From positions 1 to 33,495 of the forward strand of contig JAFGCH010000107.1 of assembly GCA_016932695.1 (NCBI GenBank): a stretch of DNA of 33,495 nt. The letters run 5' to 3'. Source of the DNA: Acidimicrobiia bacterium. Its GTDB lineage: Bacteria > Actinomycetota > Acidimicrobiia > Spongiisociales > UBA11373. Under the pieces are notes generated by a model. That model did not search any database. It saw nothing but the letters and a program-made list of their open reading frames with translations, and was not told the origin of the DNA. How positions within the stretch are numbered: position 1 is the first letter of the stretch; each line of letters begins with the position of its first letter. The position numbers and the translations under genes are program-made. Shown here one piece after another: positions 14,898 to 20,268 of the stretch.

Positions 14898-14905
14898 ACT
14901 GAACG
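14898..14905 (+). repeat. Target site duplication, left (ACTGAACG)
   Basis: The 8-bp sequence ACTGAACG flanks the left end of the insertion sequence and is repeated exactly at its right end (16339-16346). Confidence 0.95.
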
Positions 14906-16338
14906 GGCTCTACGCGGCTGAGTGTGGTTGGCAGCCTCGTATTCGTGCGGTGGGGGGAGTAGGCCATTTGATGCCGAGGCGGCCGATGAGTCGGCGTCGG
15001 TAGTTGTCGTGGTTGGTGAAGCCGTGGGCGTTGCGGCGGATCTTCTCGGCGAGCATGTGGGTGTTCTCGACCCGCCCGTTGGAGGCCTTCCCGGTTCGGT
15101 GGTAGGCGAAGATCTGTTCGGCCCAGCAACTGGTGGTGCGGGCGAGTCGGTTGAGTTCGGGGACCTCAGCGTCGGCGCAGTGGATGTAGAAGGCGATCAT
15201 CCGTCGGCGGGCGTGGGCTTTGTCTCGGGCCCGGTAGACGTCTCGGAGGTGCTCCTTCGCTATCCAGGCGGCGGCGACTTCCCCGTCGGGGTCGCCGGCG
15301 TTCAGGAGAGCCTTCATCCACTGGAAGCGGTCTTCGCTGAGCCGTTCGTCGGCGGTGAGCAGCACGCGGCGGATCTGGTAGAGGGGGTCTGCTTTGCGGC
15401 CCCGATGGCCGAGGGTGTGCTGTTGGACGCGGCGGCGGATGTCGTCGATCGCCTGGTTGGCGAGACGGATGGCGTGGAAGTGGTCGACGACCAGGGTGGC
15501 CTGGGGGAGGTGGTCTTCGAGGGCTTTCCGGTATCCGGCGGCAGGGTCCAAGGTGGCCAGGCGGATCTGGGCGCACCAGTGGTCTCCCCGCTGGGTGAGC
15601 CAGCCGTCCAGGACGTCTCGGGAACGGCCCGGGATGACGTCGAGGATCCGGTGACGGTCCAGATCGACGATCCGGGTGGTGTAGGTGGTGCGGCTGGTCG
15701 GTGTCGCGTTGAGGAATCGTTTCTCGTCCACCCCGATCGCCTCGACCCCTTCGAGCCGGCCGGGATCGTCGATACGGGGGTCGGTGTGATCGGCAACCGC
15801 CCTGTTCGCAGTGTGCCAGCCCACCCCGAAGTGGGCTGCGGCACCGGCGATCGAGTCACCATCGACATTGACCATCCCGGCCAGCCGTCTGCGGGCCCGC
15901 TCCGTCAACACCGCCCGAGGGGCGATCTCCGGGGTCCCTTCCGACCAGGTGCGCACCGCACAATCGGCCTCGGGGCACCGCCAGCGGCGTTTCGACCACA
16001 CCAGCACCGTGGGCCGTCCCGCCATCGGCAGGTCCCGCACCAGCGTCACCGAGCGGCCATGCCCGACCGCCCGGGTTCCACAGCCCGAACAGCCGACCAC
16101 GTCGGCGACCGTCTCCACCCACAACCACAGTTCGCCGTCGACCAGTTCGCTGACACCAGCCGCGAATCCGGCCAAGCCCACCAGCATGGTGGCGCCGCGG
16201 CTACCTTGGATCCTGGACAAGGGCCTCTCCTTCTGCAGACGTACATTCCGCAGAATGACGGGGCCCTTGCCTGCGCCCTGGGACTGCCTATCTCAGACCC
16301 GGGCCCTCAACACCCCCCACACCCCAACGCGAAGAGCC
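14906..16338 (-). mobile_element. Complete ISL3-family insertion sequence, 1433 bp
   Basis: The ends are imperfect inverted repeats: left 14906-14931 (GGCTCTACGCGGCTGAGTGT...) and right 16338-16313 (GGCTCTTCGCGTTGGGGTGT...), matching at 19 of 26 positions. GGCTCTTCG-type ends and 8-bp target duplications are typical of the ISL3 family. The perfect duplication ACTGAACG on both sides and an intact transposase point to a recent insertion. Removing the element and one duplication restores a copy of the module-gap repeat. Confidence 0.95.
14910..16220 (-). CDS. ISL3-family transposase
   Basis: A 436-residue transposase. An N-terminal zinc-binding region has C44, C47, C82 and C87, and a helix-turn-helix follows (about 105-145). 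The DDE catalytic residues are D165 (GVDEKRF), D246 (VVDHFHAIRLAN) and E385 (GRVENTHMLAEKIRRNAHGF). The start is TTG at 16220, preceded by an AAGGAGAGG ribosome site. The stop codon lies inside the left inverted repeat, a compact layout common in the family. The frame is uninterrupted, so the element may be active. Confidence 0.95.
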   Translation of the reverse strand: MSRIQGSRGATMLVGLAGFAAGVSELVDGELWLWVETVADVVGCSGCGTRAVGHGRSVTLVRDLPMAGRPTVLVWSKRRWRCPEADCAVRTWSEGTPEIAPRAVLTERARRRLAGMVNVDGDSIAGAAAHFGVGWHTANRAVADHTDPRIDDPGRLEGVEAIGVDEKRFLNATPTSRTTYTTRIVDLDRHRILDVIPGRSRDVLDGWLTQRGDHWCAQIRLATLDPAAGYRKALEDHLPQATLVVDHFHAIRLANQAIDDIRRRVQQHTLGHRGRKADPLYQIRRVLLTADERLSEDRFQWMKALLNAGDPDGEVAAAWIAKEHLRDVYRARDKAHARRRMIAFYIHCADAEVPELNRLARTTSCWAEQIFAYHRTGKASNGRVENTHMLAEKIRRNAHGFTNHDNYRRRLIGRLGIKWPTPPTARIRGCQPHSAA

Positions 16339-16346
16339 ACTGAACG
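16339..16346 (+). repeat. Target site duplication, right (ACTGAACG)
   Basis: Exact copy of 14898-14905 on the other side of the insertion sequence. Confidence 0.95.
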
Positions 16347-16390
16347 TGACCCTGGCGAACTCCTGACAGGGGTCCCGAGGGGGCCTCGGC
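16347..16390 (+). repeat. Module-gap repeat (R5), split by the IS
   Basis: CCCTGGCGAACTCC followed by GGGGTCCCGAGGGGGCCTCGG matches the right half of the other copies. Its left half, with GGAACT, lies at 14891-14905 on the far side of the insertion sequence. Confidence 0.6.
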
Positions 16391-16392
16391 CA

Positions 16393-16408
16393 TGTGATTC
16401 CTGTCACA
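16393..16408 (+). promoter_or_regulatory. TGTGA-N6-TCACA palindrome before the sigma-factor gene
   Basis: TGTGA-TTCCTG-TCACA is a perfect match to the arms and spacing of a CRP/FNR-family site, 29 nt before the chosen start codon. An alternative reading is that TGTCACA (16402-16408) is the -35 element of an ECF-type promoter, which would suit autoregulation. Confidence 0.5.
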
Positions 16409-16437
16409 CTTCTGTGGGGCTGAAGCGAGATGTGGGT

Positions 16438-16980
16438 GTGACGAAGGTGGAGAAGGCGCCGTCGGAGCCGGTCCTGATCGGATGGGGGCGGTTCGAGGAC
16501 TTCTATCGGCAGTATCGACCGCGGTTGGTGGCGCTCGCCTTCGCTCTTTCGGGCAGCAGGTTGGCGGCGGACGATCTGGCCCACGACGTGCTGGAGGCCG
16601 TGTATCGGGATTGGGATCGGATCCGGGATCTCGATGAGCCGTTGGCCTGGGTGCGGCGGATGGTCGTCAACAGGTCGGTGTCGGCGTACCGGCGCAGGTT
16701 GGCCGAGGTGCGGGCAGTCGCCCGCCTGGCGGCCCGTCGGGAGTCGGCGGCCTTCCCGGAGCCCAGCGTCGATGCGGATCGCATCTGGCGTGAGGTCCGA
16801 CGGCTGCCTCGCCGGCAGGCCCAGGTCATCGCCTTGACCTATCTGGAGCAGTTGACCATGGCTGAGGTGGCCGAGGTGCTCGGGTGTTCGAAGGAGTCGG
16901 TGAACACACACCTGCGCCGGGGACGGGAGACCCTGTCCCGGCGGCTCGGATGGGAGAACCACGATGGCACATCTGGATGA
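16438..16980 (+). CDS. ECF (SigE-family) RNA polymerase sigma factor
   Basis: A 180-residue protein with sigma region 2 at 17-85 (YRPRLVALAFALSG, then DDLAHDVLEAVYRDWDRI) and region 4 at 122-170 (LPRRQAQVIALTYLEQLTMAEVAEVLGCSKESV is the helix-turn-helix part). There is no extra C-terminal domain. The GTG at 16438 is preferred because GCGAGA lies 7 nt before it; an in-frame GTG at 16432 is possible. The stop overlaps the next gene by 17 nt, which indicates a coupled pair with a membrane protein that may control it. Confidence 0.85.
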   Translation: MTKVEKAPSEPVLIGWGRFEDFYRQYRPRLVALAFALSGSRLAADDLAHDVLEAVYRDWDRIRDLDEPLAWVRRMVVNRSVSAYRRRLAEVRAVARLAARRESAAFPEPSVDADRIWREVRRLPRRQAQVIALTYLEQLTMAEVAEVLGCSKESVNTHLRRGRETLSRRLGWENHDGTSG

Positions 16981-17863
16981 GCGACTAGAGGCCGCAGCCG
17001 GCGAACTGCGCTCGGCGGCAGTGTCCCTGCCGGAGCGACCCTGGGGACGCCCGGCAGGGGAACGGAGGGGCCATGCCGCCCTGGCCGTGGCCGGGGCCCT
17101 GGTGGTGGCCTTCGTCATTGTGGGATCGCTGGTGTGGTTGCGGGGAGGCGCCGGCGAGCACCTGGGCGAGACGGCCACGGTGCCGGGGGAAACCTCGGCT
17201 CCTGATCTGACGACTCTGCCACCAACGACGCCGAAGACCACGGTGACCGCAACGTCCGAGCCGGAGGCCACGACAACCTCCGAGGCGGGAGGGGGGTGGC
17301 TCTCGATGGGCGAACCGGTCTCCGACGACGAATTCGAGGCGCTGTTCCTCGAACGGCCGGTGCCCGGCACCGCAAGGCGCCTCGCCTGGACGGTCGGCTA
17401 CGACGGCCAGTACACCCTCGGGCTCTTCGCCGCCCAGATGGCTGGCCAGCCGTACGACGACTCGTATGAGGAGTACCCGTACTGCCTGTTCGACTACGCC
17501 TCCACTTCGGAAGGGAAGCGGTTCGGCGGGAGCCGATGTGTCCGGACTGCGGAACGGTTCGCGGCGGTCCTTGCGTTCGGTGTGGGCGGTTCCGGCAGGT
17601 GCGTGGCACCGGTGGCACACGCTTGGTACATCTGGGGTGTCCCCGAATCGGCTGAATCCGTAGTCTTCGAACTCAGTGACGGCACCCGGCTTACCGGTGA
17701 GAACGTCAGCGGGGTTGCCCTCGTCGCCACGGGGCGCGATGTGACGGTGGATTCGATCAGCTTCGAGGGCATCACGGCCGCGCAGCTCGCGGAGATAGAG
17801 GAACTCACGAGCGCCAACCGCGCGACGTGCGCTGAGATGAACGATCCGGACCTCCCCGGCTAA
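16964..17863 (+). CDS. Membrane-anchored partner of the sigma factor (possible anti-sigma factor)
   Basis: A 299-residue protein. Residues 1-35 form a short cytoplasmic part (LDERLEAAAGELRSAA), 38-59 a membrane span and 70-115 a Thr/Pro-rich linker. Residues 115-299 make an outer domain with several Cys (YCLFDY, SRCVRT, GRCVAP, ATCAEM). The N-terminal segment lacks the HxxxCxxC zinc motif of common anti-sigma factors. Gene overlap with the ECF sigma and the topology support a sensor or anti-sigma role, but this is inference. Confidence 0.65.
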   Translation: MAHLDERLEAAAGELRSAAVSLPERPWGRPAGERRGHAALAVAGALVVAFVIVGSLVWLRGGAGEHLGETATVPGETSAPDLTTLPPTTPKTTVTATSEPEATTTSEAGGGWLSMGEPVSDDEFEALFLERPVPGTARRLAWTVGYDGQYTLGLFAAQMAGQPYDDSYEEYPYCLFDYASTSEGKRFGGSRCVRTAERFAAVLAFGVGGSGRCVAPVAHAWYIWGVPESAESVVFELSDGTRLTGENVSGVALVATGRDVTVDSISFEGITAAQLAEIEELTSANRATCAEMNDPDLPG

Positions 17864-17875
17864 GCGACCTGGAGG

Positions 17876-17904
17876 CTCGGCTCTTGGGGGAAGAGTCAGC
17901 CGAG
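17876..17904 (+). terminator. Hairpin after the sigma/anti-sigma pair
   Basis: CTCGGCT (17876-17882) pairs with AGCCGAG (17898-17904), and CTT/AAG can extend the stem around a G-rich loop. It begins 13 nt after the stop at 17863. No T-run follows. Confidence 0.45.
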
Positions 17905-17939
17905 ACGGGCGAGGGTCGGCTACCGCACGATCGGGCCCA

Positions 17940-17990
17940 GCTGAAACAGGAACTCCACGCTGGCGAGGTTCTCGAGGGGGTCCTGAGGGG
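17940..17990 (+). repeat. Module-gap repeat (R3)
   Basis: GCTGAAACAGGAACTCCACG, then CTGGCGAG, then TCTCGAGGGGGTCCTGAGG. It is nearly identical to R2 and lies between the sigma pair and the convergent MazEF-type pair. Confidence 0.7.
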
Positions 17991-18019
17991 TGGTGGTGCC
18001 CTACGGCGAGTGACCGGCG

Positions 18020-18364
18020 TTACGAGGGGATGTCGAGGATGAGTCCGAGCGTCTCGCGTATCTGAGCCAACGCCACGGCGCCAACGTTGCCGAGCACCCG
18101 GTCGACGCGACCGCCTGATACCACCCGAACGTGCTGGCACTGTGCTGCCGCCGGCCGGTCCAGACCATTGGACTCGTCCGGTTCGATCAGGACCTCGGAA
18201 CCGAAGCCGCGGATCGTCGTCGTCAGCGGGACGACCTGAATGACGCTCGGTGAGGCTTCGAGGATCCTCTGGGCGGTGGCGACGACCGCGGGCCGGCGTA
18301 GCCCTGCCTCTCGCCCCGAAGGAATGCCGGGGTCGAGCTCGACGATGTCACCCGAGTTCAGCAT
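18020..18364 (-). CDS. MazF/PemK-type toxin
   Basis: A 114-residue protein with the PemK/MazF pattern: a GDIVELD start, a loop GREAGLRRPAVVAT where MazF proteins carry the RNA-binding Arg-Pro turn, a VIQVVPLTTTIR strand pair, and the end GNVGAVALAQIRETLGLIL. MazF toxins are mRNA-cutting endoribonucleases. The start overlaps the antitoxin gene by 17 nt. All expected core segments are present, so it is probably functional. Confidence 0.9.
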   Translation of the reverse strand: MLNSGDIVELDPGIPSGREAGLRRPAVVATAQRILEASPSVIQVVPLTTTIRGFGSEVLIEPDESNGLDRPAAAQCQHVRVVSGGRVDRVLGNVGAVALAQIRETLGLILDIPS

Positions 18365-18542
18365 CGAGCCATTCCGCCTCTCTCGAGGAGAGCGCCCCGG
18401 CCAGCTCCTCAGCGATGCGCTCTTGGCGAAGCCGCCGCACCGCCAGGGCCACCGTCTGGCCCACGGTGGTGCCGAGAGAAGCGGCCAGGCGCTTCAATTC
18501 CTTGTGGGTCGCGATGTCGATGCGCACACTCGTGCTCTGCAT
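18348..18542 (-). CDS. MazE-like ribbon-helix-helix antitoxin
   Basis: A 64-residue protein. Residues 1-45 fit a ribbon-helix-helix fold (STSVRIDIATHKELKRLA, then LGTTVGQTVALAVRRL), followed by an acidic C-terminal tail (AEWLDAELG) that would bind the toxin. It is the first gene of the pair and presumably represses it. Confidence 0.85.
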   Translation of the reverse strand: MQSTSVRIDIATHKELKRLAASLGTTVGQTVALAVRRLRQERIAEELAGALSSREAEWLDAELG

Positions 18543-18619
18543 GCAGATCGAGAAGGCGTTTCTGAGATACGGGGCGTCGTTCGGGGTGGTCCCGTTCGTC
18601 GCGGTCCGGGCAGATCTAG

Positions 18620-18665
18620 GACCAGGTCCACCCTGGTGAGATCTTCGAGGGGGTCCCGAGGGGCC
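18620..18665 (+). repeat. Module-gap repeat (R4)
   Basis: GACCAGGTCCACCCTGGTGAG, then TCTTCGAGGGGGTCCCGAGG. It lies between the MazEF-type pair and toxin copy 2, 89 nt (from its GTCCC) before the toxin start. Confidence 0.7.
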
Positions 18666-18727
18666 TCGCGGCGCACCGACAACCCCGGGATCCTCTCGCC
18701 TCGCAAGGGGGCCGAGAGCGTCATGCT

Positions 18728-18743
18728 GTCAATAAGAACTGAC
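18728..18743 (+). promoter_or_regulatory. Decayed operator/promoter of toxin copy 2
   Basis: GTCAATAAGAACTGAC is the counterpart of the palindrome at 12914-12929, at the same distance from the start codon. Only 4 bp of each arm remain, and the position of the -10 hexamer now reads AGAACT. Confidence 0.45.
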
Positions 18744-18746
18744 GCA

Positions 18747-18968
18747 GTGGATCTAGCGATCCCGGCGAGTGGAAGCAAGCACGAGGTCGCCGTCGAAGAC
18801 ATGCTGCACGCCTACCAGCATGCGGTCCGGGTCTTCGAGACGCACGGCCTCGTGATACTCATCGGGGCCGATCGCGCCGGGTGTCTGCTGGAGGTCGGCC
18901 TGGCTTCAGCGGAGGCGATGGACTTCGTCGTGCCTGCCGCGTCCGCCCGGGCGAAGTCCCTGAGGTGA
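18747..18968 (+). CDS. Small putative toxin, copy 2
   Basis: A 73-residue paralogue of the protein at 12933-13154, with the same length and core (EDMLHAYQHAVRVF, LIGADRAGCLLEVG). The conserved HAMPAR segment has changed to PAASAR, so the active part may be damaged. The GTG at 18747 aligns with the start of copy 1. An in-frame ATG upstream at 18723 would add eight residues but is not supported by copy 1. Confidence 0.6.
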   Translation: MDLAIPASGSKHEVAVEDMLHAYQHAVRVFETHGLVILIGADRAGCLLEVGLASAEAMDFVVPAASARAKSLR

Positions 18969-18973
18969 TGGCG

Positions 18974-19116
18974 ATGCCTCGATCGCTGCGGGAGCCTGGA
19001 CCAGGCCGACCAACCGGCCGTGCGGCCGTGTCTCCCGGGCCCGGATTGGCCGGCTGTTGGGCACCTCGGCCCAGGCGGCTCAGCAGCGCTACGGCCTCCT
19101 CGTGGAACAGGTCTGA
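18974..19116 (+). pseudogene. Antitoxin remnant (copy of 13160-13432)
   Basis: The start (ATGCCTCGATC; MPRS) and the end (RIGRLLGTSAQAAQQRYG...EQV, stop 19114-19116) correspond to the antitoxin at 13160-13432. The copy is 143 nt against 273, so about 130 nt of the middle is lost. The two ends are in different frames. No functional antitoxin can be made. Confidence 0.85.
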
Positions 19117-19275
19117 GATCACCAGGACGGGGTTCACCCCCGGTTCACCCTGCCGCCGGGCCGGCGTCACCCCGGCGGTCTAGGTTTCATCGAGGGCCGC
19201 CAATTCCCGGCGTTCCCTAGCATCAGCCGGTGCCGGGGGGCTACCCACCGGCAGTGTGACCACGAGGAGACCGAG

Positions 19276-19542
19276 ATGACCGATCAGGGTGACAAGGACC
19301 GGGTGGAGGAGTTCAAGGTGAAAGGCGAGGAGCTGCTCGCCAAAGTCAAGGAGCTCATCCGCGAGGGCAACATCCGCCGCATCATCATCGACAACGAAGA
19401 GGGCAAGACCCTCATCGAGATCCCCCTCACCATCGGGGTCGTAGGGGCGCTGCTGCTCCCGGTGTTCGTGGCGGTGGGGGCCATCGCCGCCGTTGTGACC
19501 AACTGCACCATCCGGGTGGAGCGGCGGGAGGGCACGGCGTGA
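19276..19542 (+). CDS. DUF4342 protein
   Basis: An 88-residue protein. A charged helix (EEFKVKGEELLAKVKELIREG) and a strand pair (IRRIIIDNEEGKTLIEIPL) form the DUF4342 domain; a hydrophobic span (about 53-75) and a basic tail follow. The protein is probably membrane-attached. The function of DUF4342 is unknown. It has a GAGGAG ribosome site, and its stop overlaps the ABC transporter ATPase start (GTGA), so it is translated together with the exporter genes. Confidence 0.85.
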   Translation: MTDQGDKDRVEEFKVKGEELLAKVKELIREGNIRRIIIDNEEGKTLIEIPLTIGVVGALLLPVFVAVGAIAAVVTNCTIRVERREGTA

Positions 19543-20267
19543 ACGGCACCGCCGCCCGGGTGGAGGGGGCCAGCAAGATCTACGGCCAGGGAGACACTGC
19601 GGTGCGCGCCCTCGACGAGATGACGCTGGCGTTCGAGCGGGGGCGCTTCAGCGCCATCATGGGCCCCTCGGGCTCGGGCAAGTCCACCCTGCTGCACTGC
19701 ATCGCCGGCCTCGACACCCTCACCTCGGGCTCCGCCTACATCGGCGAGGTGCGCCTGGGCGACCTGAACGACCGGGAGCTCACCCTGCTGCGCCGCCAGA
19801 AGGTGGGCTTCGTGTTCCAGGCCTTCAATCTCATCCCCACCTTGGACGCCGCGGAGAACATCACCCTGCCTATCGACATCGCCGGCGACGACGTCGACCG
19901 CGCCTGGTTCGACACCGTGGTGGAGACGATGGGCCTGCGCGACCGCCTGCGCCACCGGCCTGCCGAGCTGTCGGGCGGCCAGGTGCAGCGCGTGGCCGCC
20001 GCCCGGGCCCTCGTGTCCCGGCCGGAGATCGTCTTCGCCGACGAGCCGTCGGGCAACCTCGACTCCCGCTCCAGCGACGAGTTGATGCGCTTCCTGCGCC
20101 GCGCCGTCGACGAGTTCGGCCAGACCATCGTCATGGTGACCCACGACCCCACAGTGGCGGCCTTCAGCGACCGGGTGGTCTTCCTGGCCGACGGCCGCTG
20201 CATCGACGAGATGGCCGACCCCACGGCCGAGGCCATCCTCGACCGCATGAAGGCGCTGGGCGACTGA
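19539..20267 (+). CDS. ABC exporter ATP-binding protein (MacB/LolD type)
   Basis: A 242-residue ATPase. Walker A is GPSGSGKS (42-49), the Q-loop is at Q94 (FQAFNLIPTL), the signature is LSGGQ (144-148), Walker B ends in DE (168-169) and the switch His is 202. The Q-loop context is typical of the MacB/LolD/FtsE group. The start is GTG at 19539. It pairs with the permease 1 nt downstream. Confidence 0.95.
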   Translation: MNGTAARVEGASKIYGQGDTAVRALDEMTLAFERGRFSAIMGPSGSGKSTLLHCIAGLDTLTSGSAYIGEVRLGDLNDRELTLLRRQKVGFVFQAFNLIPTLDAAENITLPIDIAGDDVDRAWFDTVVETMGLRDRLRHRPAELSGGQVQRVAAARALVSRPEIVFADEPSGNLDSRSSDELMRFLRRAVDEFGQTIVMVTHDPTVAAFSDRVVFLADGRCIDEMADPTAEAILDRMKALGD

Positions 20268-20268
20268 G

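Noticed and set aside
17920-18000. Minus-strand PQDPLENL peptide as a small gene
   Set aside because: There are stops on both sides and no usable start codon, so at most it is a remnant of a gene end.
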